22,657 nucleotides of DNA from Bacteroidales bacterium (GCA_030638325.1 DAOWEV010000233.1:1-22657), one strand, 5' to 3'. Counted from the stretch's first letter, positions 1 through 8,574 are shown. Numbers and translations are program-made. The notes: generated from the sequence alone by a model not told the origin.

Positions 1-139
1 TGGCCAGTTGATCATGGACGAGATCGTAAGCGGCAATAAGTATGAGCTGAATACCTCCTCATACACCATTGGCGCCTACATGGTCCGTGTAGAGACAGAA
101 AAGGGAGTAAGCACCAGCGTACTCAACGTTCAGAGATAA
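1..139 (+). CDS. T9SS cargo protein, C-terminal fragment (5' end outside window)
   Basis: The reading frame is open from base 2 to the TAA at 137-139 and gives the last 45 residues of a protein. It begins GQLIMDEIVSGNK and ends TSVLNVQR. These match 40 of 45 residues at the C-terminus of the complete gene at 328-5427, which carries a T9SS type A sorting domain. By that similarity this is the end of another secreted, surface-anchored cargo protein. The sorting domain directs a protein through the type IX pore and is removed when the protein is attached to the surface. Nothing can be said about the rest of the protein. A rho-independent terminator follows at 184-210, so the transcript probably ends before the next gene. 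Confidence 0.85.
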   Translation, partial: GQLIMDEIVSGNKYELNTSSYTIGAYMVRVETEKGVSTSVLNVQR

Positions 140-148
140 CCATAAAGA

Positions 149-167
149 CCTCACCCTGAGTGTGAGG
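149..167 (+). other. 3' UTR stem-loop, conserved in both copies
   Basis: CCTCAC (149-154) and GTGAGG (162-167) form a perfect 6-bp stem with a 7-nt loop, ten bases after the stop codon. It is unchanged at 5437-5455 after the second gene. No T-run follows, so it is not a canonical terminator. It may be an mRNA-stabilising or processing element. Confidence 0.5.
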
Positions 168-183
168 CCTGAGAATATAACAA

Positions 184-210
184 GGGGTTCCGTTTTGGAG
201 CCCCTTTTTT
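184..210 (+). terminator. Rho-independent terminator
   Basis: GGGGTTCC (184-191) pairs with GGAGCCCC (197-204), with one G-T wobble and a 5-nt loop. Six T's follow at 205-210. It ends the transcript of the truncated gene at 1-139. The near-identical 3' end at 5468 lacks this element. Confidence 0.9.
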
Positions 211-239
211 ATTTAATTTAAAACGATTCTAAATTACTG

Positions 240-254
240 ACAGGTGCAACCTGT
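240..254. promoter_or_regulatory. Short inverted repeat upstream of the large surface-protein gene
   Basis: ACAGGT-GCA-ACCTGT is a perfect 6-3-6 inverted repeat, 73 bases before the ATG at 328. It is in a plausible place for an operator. I see no clean TAnnTTTG -7 box between 211 and 327, so the promoter is unassigned. The repeat may be chance. Confidence 0.25.
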
Positions 255-327
255 ATGATCCAATTATTGTCTTAAAAGGTGTATGGAACGATGCTTATTC
301 CATAATTAATAATCAAAATTTAACGCT

Positions 328-3300
328 ATGAGAAAATTTACCAGAATTCTTATGGCGGTGGTAGCTATACTATTATCTGCCAATGTGCTTTGGGCACAAA
401 TAAAAGTTGAAGGGCCTGCTTTTCCTGTTGGAGATTATACCCAGGAACTGATGCTGGAATGCAACGATCCTGATACCCCTGAGTTTATCATTGATAACAC
501 CATGCATGTATACCAACCCGCACAGTTTGCAGGCTATGTGTACGATAATGATAACACTGGCCCGTTACCGGGAGTAACCGTAACAGCAGGTGCCTTTCAG
601 ACCCTTACGGCAGAAGACGGAACCTATGAATTATATGTTGATGAAGGGGCTTACGATGTAACATTTGAAAAACTGGGCTACCAGACTTACATCGAAGTGG
701 ATACATTTGCGGCAATGGGCATAGTCACACCACTGGATGTAGGCATGTGGGATATGAACTATCCGCCGACCTTTGTATATGCAGAAGTGATGGACAACGA
801 CACCTGGTGCGAGGTCACCTGGGCATTGCCGGCTGGTCCTTACGAGATCCAATATGACGATGGTACAGCCGAAGACCTTGCCTTGTGGATGCTTCCGGGC
901 AGCCAGAGCGCTGTTAAATTCACCCTGAGCGACTATCCCTGCACAGTGATAGGTGGCCGTATCTACGTGGGCGACGGCAGCTTCCCCGCTGGTAATTGGC
1001 TTGGATCAGAATTTGGAATAGCCATCTATGATGATGACGGCACCGACGGATTGCCTGGCACCATGCTTGATTCAGGCGGTGTGACCGTGAACAACTTTGG
1101 CTGGGTTGATTTCGACTGGTTCAGCGCCAGCTTCACCGAGGGCGATTTCTATATCTCCATGATCCAGGTTGTGCCGGCCCCGAATGCCGCTCCTATTGGA
1201 ATAGATGTGGACAACCCGACCTACTACAGGAGTTATAGCAACTTCCAGGGCCAGGGCTGGACCCTTTCGCCCTACCAGGACTTTATGATACGTGCCTGGG
1301 TTGATGGACCTGAAGGTGATTTTGTGATGACCGATGGTGTGGAGATGAAGATCCCCGCCAAACCGGTGGGCTTTCACCAGGTAGCCATGTCACTCACAGG
1401 CATACCCCCGCTAACGCTTCCGGGCGTGGAAAAAGTAGGCCTGTACAAAGCGGTAGAAGGTGTGGCATCCAGGGATGTGACCGGATACGGTGTAGTACGT
1501 TATAGCGATTTTGACCCGAACTTCCCACCTGAATTGGGTACTATGACCCCGCTCGCTACCACCAGCAACCTGTATTATAATGATATGGCCTGGGCAGGAC
1601 TGGTACAGGGCTGGTATGCCTATGGCGTGAGAGCGCATTATACCAGCTGCGAATGGTCAGAATATGCGGTCAGTAATATCGTAGACCATCTGATGGAAGC
1701 TGAAATTACGGTGAACGTAACCCTTTCCACAGGCTTTGAGCCGGTCAACGTGGAGATAGAAATGCAAGGACTTGAATATCCTTATCAAACATACACGGAT
1801 GTAACCCCTTCGAGTGGTACGGTAGTATTCGACCCGGTCTGGAAAGGTTGTTATACGGTAACTGCATTCAAGATTGGATATGAACTCTATCGTATTGACA
1901 GTATCTGTTTCTATGATAATGACATAATCAACATTGTGCTGTCCGAGAAGAAATATCCTGTTACGAACCTGTATGTGGATCCGCTTACGTTGATCGCCAC
2001 CTGGAACGAGCCGTTGATAATCGCCTTAGATGAAGACTTCGAAGAAGAACTCTTCCCGCCGCCGGGCTGGCAAATGACCACCTTACAACCACCAGGTTGG
2101 TATCGCACCAATGACGGCAGCGGGCCGTATTGGCAGGTGCCGACCTGGGACGGCTACTATGCTGTTTCCAACGACGATGCATTCGGTAGCACCGGCGGCT
2201 CAGGTGCGATGGATTACTTGATCACCCCCCAGCTGGATCTGCGTGAGAGCGATGGCTTCGCGATGTGCTTCGACAGTTACTATGACGGTACATACGGTCA
2301 ATTGGCCTTTGTAGAATACAGTTACGATGCTGGTACTACCTGGGAAGTTCTCTACCAGATGCCTATGTCCACATCATGGACCCATGAGGAGATAGACCTG
2401 GCCGCCTTCAGCGGCCCAAACGCAGCAGCAGCCATATGGTTAGCCTTCCATTCGGATGACGGTGGAAACTGGGCTTCGGGCTGGTGTATAGACAACGTAA
2501 AGGTACAGGTACCCGACCCGGCGGCTAACTATATCGACTTCCATGTCTTTTTGGATGACGACCTGGTAGCAGCCACCGATACGAATATCTATAATTATGT
2601 ATGTTTGACCTATGGTGTGGAATACGAAGCCAGCGTGGCAGCACGTTATACCAGTGGTCTTTCAGACAAAGATTACTATGTATTCCTGTGCAAATGGTTG
2701 ATACCCCCGAGAAACCTTGTAGGAGCAGCCCCAGCCCTTTTGACCTGGGATCCGCCACTGGAATGCGACACCCTGACACTCATCAGCGAAGAACCGCGAC
2801 AGGAGTTCCCGAACCCGGTTACCGAGTACAGCCCGATGGTCCGTACGATAGAGAACAACTATACAGGAATCAGGGATCTATGGGATCTTCAGTTTGCGTT
2901 TGCCACTGCCGACAACTCCGGAGAAGCCGGAGCAGAGACAGACGGCGACTACCTGTATACCACCCAGTGGAACGGTTCAGGCTTCCACAAATATGAGCTT
3001 GACGGTACCTACGTAGGGCCGATGAGTGTGGCGGGTATCGGTTCAATCTGCGACCTGGCCTATGACCCGGGAACGGGACATATGTTTGGCGGGGCGGCCT
3101 CGACGACAGTCTATGAGATGGACTTCGCCACCCAGACCCAGATCGGCACGTTTAACGCCCCTGTGGCGGTGCGCGCTATTGCTTACGATCCTGACTGGGA
3201 TGGATTCTGGGCCAACAACTGGTCCGATAATATCACCCTGTTCGATAAGACGGGTACCCAGCTGAACAGCTTTCCGGTGGGTTCTTATGGCAACTACTAT

Positions 3301-5427
3301 GGCTTTGCGCATGACGAGTGGTCATTCAATGGGCCTTTCTTGTGGGGTTTCTCACAGGATGGCGGCAACACGATCGTACAGATAGAGATCGCCACGGGAC
3401 TTGAGACGGGTTTCACCTATAATGTGAACAGCATCCTGTTCACAGGCAGCGGTATCGCCGGTGGCTTGTTCACACATCCGAACCTGGTAAGCGGCTTTGT
3501 GACCATAGGAGGTAACTCACAGAATGACACCTATTTTGGCTATGAGCTTTGGTTTTACGGTCCGATGCCTTTACAGGTACCTGATAACCTGTTAGGTTAC
3601 AATATATACTGTGATGAAGGATTTGTCCTCTACCAGGATCATGTAGGTGGAACTCAGGCCAAGCCTCAGTCTTGCACTTTAGAAGGCTTACAGCCGGGCA
3701 TTTATACCTTTAGTGTAACCGCAGTGTATGACCTGACCAAGTATGGTTTTCCGGGAGAGACCGGAGAGTCGATGGAAGAAGGCCCTGTGATGGTAACGGT
3801 AGACTTCTGCTATGACCTTGAGTTCATGGAAGACTGGACACTGGGCACCTTTGGAGCCAATAACTGGACAGCGCAGAGCAACTGGTCGATCAATGGCCAG
3901 ATAGGTAACCCTGCCCCGGCAGCCGAATTTACCTGGGACCCGATCCAGACCGAATATGAGCTGTCACTGACCAGTTACCCGTTGTGTGGCACAGATATGA
4001 GTATAGGAACCATCTGGTTAGACTTCGACTTGAAGCATGAGAGCTACAACCATACCGGAGAAGAATACATGCTGGTACAGGTATGGAACTGGGACAACGA
4101 TGACTGGTTCACGGTACTGACCTATTCCGACCTGAATGGAAGCTTCGACTGGATCAATGCACACAAAGACATCAAGGCGTATGCCATGGGCAAAATATTC
4201 AAGATCCGGTTCCTGGCCCAGGGGATGAATTCCCTTAATATCCTGAGCTGGTTTGTAGACAATATCCATGTATATCGCACCTGTGCAGCCCCGACGGAAG
4301 TGACAGCAGAAGAGTTTGGGCCGGATTATGATGATATCTTAGTGAGTTGGACACTCCCTGGGGGTAGCTTAATAGACGAGTGGTTCCACTATGACGATGG
4401 CATAAACTTCACCGCCATCGGTACAGGCGCAGCCGCAGAGTTTGATGCTGCAGCGAGGTGGGAGCCTGCTCAGTTGGTCGACTATGACGGAACGGCAGTA
4501 ACCGAGATAGCGTTCTTCCCTGCAGAAGCCCTGTGTGAGTATCACGTCAGGGTATGGGTAGGGGCAGGTGCAGCCAACATGGTAGTAGACCAGGTTATAG
4601 CGAGCCCGCTGATAGGCCAGTGGAACTACATAATACTTGATACACCTGTTCCGGTAGACATCACCCAGGAGTTGTGGGTAGGTTACTATGTAAACACCCA
4701 GACGGGCTATCCGGCAGGTTGTGATGCAGGCCCGGCCATAGACGGCTTTGGCAACATGATGAACCTCGGCGGCTGGCAGACCTTGCTTCAGATCGATCCT
4801 GACCTGGATTACAACTGGAACATACAGGCCCATGTGTTGTCAGTGTCAGGCGACGTGACCCAGCTCAGCCCGGTCACGGTAAATTCGTATGAGAATGCCG
4901 AAGGCCTTGAGTTCACCTTGAATGCGAACCATATATCTGTACAGCCGGTATTTGCCCCACCCTCGGGCACCCGCTTTATAATTGGCTTTAACATCTTTCG
5001 CAACGAAGACGGTGGTCCATATGGTTGGCTGGCTTATGTTGAAGGCCTCGGTTACATCGATGAAGACCTTCCGCCTGGCATTATCTACTGTTATAAGATA
5101 ACAGCGATCTACACCAGTGATATCGACTGGTGTGAATCAGACTACTCGAACGAGGCCTGTGCTTACGTGACGGTAGGTGTTGATGAGCCTGGCATAAGCA
5201 GTTTCGTGATGTATCCGAACCCTGCAGTAGACTATGTAGCCATAGAGAGCAGCGATGTGTTGAAACGCGTGACGGTATACAATACCCTTGGCCAGTTGAT
5301 CATGGACGAGATCGTAAGCGGCAATAAGCATGAGCTGAAAACGGCTTCATACACCGTTGGCGCTTACATGGTCCGTATAGAGACGGAAAAGGGAGTGAGT
5401 ACCAGCGTACTCAACGTTCAGAGATAA
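328..5427 (+). CDS. Large multidomain T9SS-secreted surface protein (1,699 aa)
   Basis: This is a secreted mosaic protein with no catalytic domain that I recognise; an adhesin-like or structural surface role is inferred. A signal peptide (about 1-23, ending LWA before QIK) is followed by a carboxypeptidase-regulatory-like beta-sandwich (about 68-125). Next comes a module opening YDDG (about 177-335) and a second regulatory-like sandwich (about 461-535). A choice-of-anchor/MAM-like jelly roll follows (about 569-729; EDFEE, PPGW and GWCIDN motifs). A stretch of short repeating beta motifs resembling a propeller covers about 851-1078. A second jelly roll (about 1160-1321; WFVDNIHV) and a second YDDG module (about 1355-1510) come after it. 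The protein ends in a T9SS type A sorting domain (about 1622-1699; MYPNP, GQLIM). The gene looks richer in G+C than its neighbours; one 60-base line at 3061 has 35 G/C. Its 3' end nearly duplicates that of the preceding gene. Confidence 0.9.
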   Translation: MRKFTRILMAVVAILLSANVLWAQIKVEGPAFPVGDYTQELMLECNDPDTPEFIIDNTMHVYQPAQFAGYVYDNDNTGPLPGVTVTAGAFQTLTAEDGTYELYVDEGAYDVTFEKLGYQTYIEVDTFAAMGIVTPLDVGMWDMNYPPTFVYAEVMDNDTWCEVTWALPAGPYEIQYDDGTAEDLALWMLPGSQSAVKFTLSDYPCTVIGGRIYVGDGSFPAGNWLGSEFGIAIYDDDGTDGLPGTMLDSGGVTVNNFGWVDFDWFSASFTEGDFYISMIQVVPAPNAAPIGIDVDNPTYYRSYSNFQGQGWTLSPYQDFMIRAWVDGPEGDFVMTDGVEMKIPAKPVGFHQVAMSLTGIPPLTLPGVEKVGLYKAVEGVASRDVTGYGVVRYSDFDPNFPPELGTMTPLATTSNLYYNDMAWAGLVQGWYAYGVRAHYTSCEWSEYAVSNIVDHLMEAEITVNVTLSTGFEPVNVEIEMQGLEYPYQTYTDVTPSSGTVVFDPVWKGCYTVTAFKIGYELYRIDSICFYDNDIINIVLSEKKYPVTNLYVDPLTLIATWNEPLIIALDEDFEEELFPPPGWQMTTLQPPGWYRTNDGSGPYWQVPTWDGYYAVSNDDAFGSTGGSGAMDYLITPQLDLRESDGFAMCFDSYYDGTYGQLAFVEYSYDAGTTWEVLYQMPMSTSWTHEEIDLAAFSGPNAAAAIWLAFHSDDGGNWASGWCIDNVKVQVPDPAANYIDFHVFLDDDLVAATDTNIYNYVCLTYGVEYEASVAARYTSGLSDKDYYVFLCKWLIPPRNLVGAAPALLTWDPPLECDTLTLISEEPRQEFPNPVTEYSPMVRTIENNYTGIRDLWDLQFAFATADNSGEAGAETDGDYLYTTQWNGSGFHKYELDGTYVGPMSVAGIGSICDLAYDPGTGHMFGGAASTTVYEMDFATQTQIGTFNAPVAVRAIAYDPDWDGFWANNWSDNITLFDKTGTQLNSFPVGSYGNYYGFAHDEWSFNGPFLWGFSQDGGNTIVQIEIATGLETGFTYNVNSILFTGSGIAGGLFTHPNLVSGFVTIGGNSQNDTYFGYELWFYGPMPLQVPDNLLGYNIYCDEGFVLYQDHVGGTQAKPQSCTLEGLQPGIYTFSVTAVYDLTKYGFPGETGESMEEGPVMVTVDFCYDLEFMEDWTLGTFGANNWTAQSNWSINGQIGNPAPAAEFTWDPIQTEYELSLTSYPLCGTDMSIGTIWLDFDLKHESYNHTGEEYMLVQVWNWDNDDWFTVLTYSDLNGSFDWINAHKDIKAYAMGKIFKIRFLAQGMNSLNILSWFVDNIHVYRTCAAPTEVTAEEFGPDYDDILVSWTLPGGSLIDEWFHYDDGINFTAIGTGAAAEFDAAARWEPAQLVDYDGTAVTEIAFFPAEALCEYHVRVWVGAGAANMVVDQVIASPLIGQWNYIILDTPVPVDITQELWVGYYVNTQTGYPAGCDAGPAIDGFGNMMNLGGWQTLLQIDPDLDYNWNIQAHVLSVSGDVTQLSPVTVNSYENAEGLEFTLNANHISVQPVFAPPSGTRFIIGFNIFRNEDGGPYGWLAYVEGLGYIDEDLPPGIIYCYKITAIYTSDIDWCESDYSNEACAYVTVGVDEPGISSFVMYPNPAVDYVAIESSDVLKRVTVYNTLGQLIMDEIVSGNKHELKTASYTVGAYMVRIETEKGVSTSVLNVQR

Positions 5428-5468
5428 CCATAAAGACCTCACCCTGAGTGTGAGGACTGAGAATATAA
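5289..5468 (+). repeat. Copy 2 of duplicated 3' gene end plus 3' UTR
   Basis: Partner of 1-180, at about 93% identity by hand count. It covers the last 45 codons of the large surface-protein gene, its stop and 41 bases of 3' UTR, including the stem-loop at 5437-5455. After 5468 the sequence differs from copy 1, and no G/C stem followed by T's is present. Confidence 0.95.
5437..5455 (+). other. 3' UTR stem-loop (second copy)
   Basis: Same 6-bp stem and 7-nt loop as at 149-167, again ten bases after the stop codon. Confidence 0.5.
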
Positions 5469-5514
5469 ATCAAGAATCTTATATCCCCTATACCAATTCA
5501 AAATCTATCCACAA

Positions 5515-5532
5515 TCCCGATAGCTATCGGGA
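5515..5532. repeat. Perfect 18-bp palindrome TCCCGATAGCTATCGGGA
   Basis: The sequence equals its own reverse complement over 18 bases and lies between the large surface-protein gene and the ABC-F gene. No T-run follows, so it is a poor terminator. It could be a dyad binding site, a cruciform-prone element or one copy of a dispersed genomic palindrome. I see only one copy in this window. Confidence 0.6.
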
Positions 5533-5590
5533 GTAAACAGGGATTGATTAATAAACTGATTAGTTACGAATTCCATTGTTTCAAAATAAT

Positions 5591-5598
5591 TAATTTTG
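5591..5598 (+). promoter_or_regulatory. Bacteroidota-type -7 box (TAATTTTG) for the ABC-F gene
   Basis: TAATTTTG matches TAnnTTTG exactly and is followed by CA, like the boxes at 12348 and 15643-15650. It lies 22 bases before the GTG start at 5621. I could not find a well-spaced -33 TTG. Confidence 0.55.
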
Positions 5599-5620
5599 CA
5601 GCCTGAAAAAGTGAATAATA

Positions 5621-7600
5621 GTGTATACCGTTAACAATATCAGCATATCTTTCTCCGGTACTGATATTTTCAGTAATGCAAGCTTCCTTATAAACAGGAA
5701 AGACAGGATAGGCCTGGTTGGTAAGAATGGCTGTGGGAAAACCTCCCTGTTGAATATCATGGCCGGCTGGCTGGAACCGGATACAGGTGAGATAATTATA
5801 CCGCAGGACAAAACCATTGGCTATCTACCCCAGGAACTGACGCTGAATAACACAAAATCTGTTTTAGAAGAAGCGCTTTCGGCATTCGATTACCTGATAG
5901 CAATGGAAGAGCATATCCGTAGCCTGGAGGATGATATTGCCAGGCGTTCTGATTATGAGTCACGGGAATACAACAATCTGGTTATTAATTTAACAGAGGC
6001 AAATGATAAGTACCGTATGATCGGAGGGCATACACGGGATGCTGATGTTGAAAAAGTATTATCGGGGCTGGGATTTATTAGGCAGGAGTTTTCAGCCCCC
6101 TTGAATGAGTTCAGCAATGGCTGGCAAATGCGGGTGGAAATTGCCAAACTACTGCTCAGAAAGCCTGACCTGCTCCTGCTGGATGAGCCCACCAACCACC
6201 TGGATATCGAATCTATTCAATGGCTGGAAGATTTCCTGATCAACTATCACGGAGCCTTGATACTGGTTTCGCACGACCGTACTTTTCTGGATAATGTTAC
6301 CGGGCGAACCATTGAGATCGAGCTTGGTAAGATCTATGATTATAAAGTTTCTTATTCGGAATATATCTTCCTTCGTGAGGAGAGGCTTGAAAAGCAAATG
6401 GCCGCCTTCAATAATCAACAACGGCAGATACGGCAGATCGAAAGGTTTATTGAACGTTTCCGCTATAAGAATACCAAAGCCAGACAGGTTCAGTCAAGGA
6501 TAAAGAGGTTGAAAAAATTGGATGAGGTGGAGATCGATACAACAGATAACGCCGCCATTCATTTTTATTTTCCTCTTGCTCCTGCTTCAGGTAAGGTGGT
6601 AGTAGAAGCTGTTGATCTTGGGAAAAACTATGATGAGAAACAGGTATTAACAAATTTGAATTTCACGATAGTAAAGAATGACAGGATCGCTTTTGTTGGA
6701 AAAAACGGAGCAGGAAAAACCACTTTATCAAAAATAATCGCAGGGTTTCTTGATCATACCGGCAGACTTCGCTTAGGGTATAATGTTGAACTGGGGTATT
6801 TTGCTCAGAATCAGTATGAGATGCTTGACCCGGAAGCTACCGTTTTTGAAACTATAGACAGGGTTGCAACTGGTGATGTCAGACCTAAGATACGCGCAAT
6901 CCTGGGCGCTTTTCTCTTCGGGGAGGATGATATAGATAAAAAGGTAAAAGTTTTGTCAGGAGGTGAGAAATCACGCCTTTCGCTTGCAAAACTTCTCCTG
7001 ACACCTGTTAACCTTTTAGTGCTGGATGAGCCGACCAACCATCTCGATATGCGGTCGAAAGATATTTTGAAAAATGCCTTGCTGCAATTTCAGGGAACCC
7101 CGATCGTGGTTTCTCACGACAGGGACTTTCTGCAGGGATTGACCAATAAAATATTTGATTTCCGGGAACAGAAGGTCCATGAATATCAAGGCGATATCTT
7201 TGATTTCCTGGAAAGCCGTAAAATGCAACATCTCCGTCAACTTGAAGGAGATCATAAGGACCTCACTCAAGATCAAAAAGGCGCTCCTTCACAGAATAAG
7301 ATCTTATACGAGAGGAGGAAAAGTGTTGAAAGGGAGATCAGGAAATTAACCAACAGTATCCGGGAGCGCGAAAAAGAGATTGAAGATCTTGAAAAAAAGA
7401 TACGGCATCTTGATCTTGTTCTGGAAAAGCCTGAAGACCATAATGATCTCATCAAAGCGGAGGATTTCTATCAAAAATATGGCAACATAAGGGAAGAATT
7501 GAACAATCAAATGGCCTTGTGGGAAGGGCTTAACGAGGAATTGCTGGCCTGGGAATCAAAAAGATCTGTACTGCTGGATGATCACACTAACAGTCACTGA
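5621..7600 (+). CDS. ABC-F family ATPase, YdiF/YheS-like
   Basis: A soluble protein with two ABC ATPase domains and no membrane segments, typical of ABC-F factors, which act on the ribosome in translation rather than in transport. Domain 1 has Walker A GKNGCGKT (34-41), signature FSNGWQM (164-170), Walker B LLLLDEP (184-190) and SHDR (217-220). Domain 2 has Walker A GKNGAGKT (360-367), LSGGEKSR (445-452) and LLVLDEP (465-471). The linker (about 241-310) is charged and helical (FIERFRYKNTKARQVQSR), as in the YheS/YdiF branch. A predicted coiled coil occupies about 560-655. The start is GTG at 5621, set by the conserved N-terminus MYTVNNISISF and by the -7 box at 5591. The first signature has SNGW where SGGW is usual. 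The exact branch is uncertain; ABC-F membership is not. Confidence 0.95.
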   Translation: MYTVNNISISFSGTDIFSNASFLINRKDRIGLVGKNGCGKTSLLNIMAGWLEPDTGEIIIPQDKTIGYLPQELTLNNTKSVLEEALSAFDYLIAMEEHIRSLEDDIARRSDYESREYNNLVINLTEANDKYRMIGGHTRDADVEKVLSGLGFIRQEFSAPLNEFSNGWQMRVEIAKLLLRKPDLLLLDEPTNHLDIESIQWLEDFLINYHGALILVSHDRTFLDNVTGRTIEIELGKIYDYKVSYSEYIFLREERLEKQMAAFNNQQRQIRQIERFIERFRYKNTKARQVQSRIKRLKKLDEVEIDTTDNAAIHFYFPLAPASGKVVVEAVDLGKNYDEKQVLTNLNFTIVKNDRIAFVGKNGAGKTTLSKIIAGFLDHTGRLRLGYNVELGYFAQNQYEMLDPEATVFETIDRVATGDVRPKIRAILGAFLFGEDDIDKKVKVLSGGEKSRLSLAKLLLTPVNLLVLDEPTNHLDMRSKDILKNALLQFQGTPIVVSHDRDFLQGLTNKIFDFREQKVHEYQGDIFDFLESRKMQHLRQLEGDHKDLTQDQKGAPSQNKILYERRKSVEREIRKLTNSIREREKEIEDLEKKIRHLDLVLEKPEDHNDLIKAEDFYQKYGNIREELNNQMALWEGLNEELLAWESKRSVLLDDHTNSH

Positions 7601-8574
7601 TCACGGTGTACCAGGCCCTTCGCAACGGACCGGAGCTCCTGTTTGGCATCCTGGTCAACATCAATACTTTCAAGGTACTTCATGGCTTTTTCATAATAAA
7701 AGCTGATCAGGGATTCAGTATGCTGGTAGATTTTAAACTTGTCATAGATCTTCCTTACGGCCTTGATCTTTTCCAGATTATCAGCAAACTCTTTGTCAAA
7801 ATAATGTTTCAGCATTTTCCTGTCATTCCCCCTCGCAAGTTCAAAAGCTTTCAGGTACAGGTATGTTTTTTTGTTTGCTACAATATCACCACTGTTTTGC
7901 TTGCCAAAAACATCTTCATTGCCATATACGTCCAGCAGATCATCCTTTAGCTGGAAAGCAAGGCCTATGTTAATTCCAAACAGGTAAAGCTTATTAAGGT
8001 TTCCCTCGCTGGTTCCTGCGATGATCCCGCCAATTTTCAGACTGCCCCCGATAAGTACCGAAGTCTTGAGACGGATCATTTCAAGGTATTGTGGGATGGT
8101 AACATTTTCCGATGTTTCAAAGTTGAGGTCAAATTGTTGTCCTTCACATACTTCCTTGGCCGTCTGGTTAAAGACTTTCAGCACATCTTTTAGCTTGCTG
8201 TCATTGATATAAAGAATAAAATCGTAAGCCAGGGGCATCATGGTATCTCCTGTCAGGATGGCAATATTGGTATTCCACTTTTTATAAACAGTTTCCTTTC
8301 CCCTTCGCAATGGCGCTTGATCCATGATATCATCGTGTACCAGTGTAAAATTATGGAACATCTCGATGGCCAGGGCGGCCGGCATTGCTTCCCGGAAGTC
8401 GCCGCCAAAAAGATCGCATGCCATCAACAGCATAGTTGGCCTGATCCGTTTTCCGCCAATGGAAAGAATATATTTTATCGGGTCATAGAGTTCCGGAGGT
8501 TTATTGTCGATCTTCTCATCTTCAAGCGCCTTGTTGAACGCCTCCTGTAAATAACTGACAGAATGTATTTTCAA
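7594..8574 (-). CDS. Polyprenyl (probably geranylgeranyl/short-chain) diphosphate synthase
   Basis: A 326-residue trans-prenyltransferase that condenses isopentenyl diphosphate with allylic diphosphates in the cytoplasm. Visible motifs are GGKRIRP (40-46), the first Asp-rich motif DDIMD (81-85) followed by RRG (90-92), KT (170-171), and the second Asp-rich motif DDLLD (211-215). The first motif lacks the two-residue insertion of bacterial farnesyl synthases. Phe76, five residues before it, matches the position that limits chain length in archaeal C20 synthases. A C20 product is therefore favoured, but C15 cannot be excluded. The start is TTG at 8574: an in-frame stop lies at 8601-8599 and no ATG occurs near it. 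The 3' end overlaps the convergent ABC-F gene by 7 bp. Confidence 0.9.
   Translation of the reverse strand: MKIHSVSYLQEAFNKALEDEKIDNKPPELYDPIKYILSIGGKRIRPTMLLMACDLFGGDFREAMPAALAIEMFHNFTLVHDDIMDQAPLRRGKETVYKKWNTNIAILTGDTMMPLAYDFILYINDSKLKDVLKVFNQTAKEVCEGQQFDLNFETSENVTIPQYLEMIRLKTSVLIGGSLKIGGIIAGTSEGNLNKLYLFGINIGLAFQLKDDLLDVYGNEDVFGKQNSGDIVANKKTYLYLKAFELARGNDRKMLKHYFDKEFADNLEKIKAVRKIYDKFKIYQHTESLISFYYEKAMKYLESIDVDQDAKQELRSVAKGLVHRDQ

Larger units (their letters stand above)
1..180 (+). repeat. Copy 1 of duplicated 3' gene end plus 3' UTR
   Basis: Bases 1-180 align without gaps to 5289-5468. I count 12 mismatches by eye (about 93% identity): 11 in the coding part and one in the 41 bases after the stop. 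Similarity stops abruptly after base 180, just before the terminator. The left limit is the window edge, so the true repeat may be longer. Confidence 0.95.

Noticed and set aside
4369..4833. A 154-codon open frame on the minus strand inside the large surface-protein gene
   Set aside because: It overlaps a confident coding region on the other strand, has no start context or domain, and ends arbitrarily within a module.
5515..5532. The palindrome as a terminator for the large surface-protein gene
   Set aside because: There is no loop and no run of T's after it on either strand, so intrinsic termination is unlikely.
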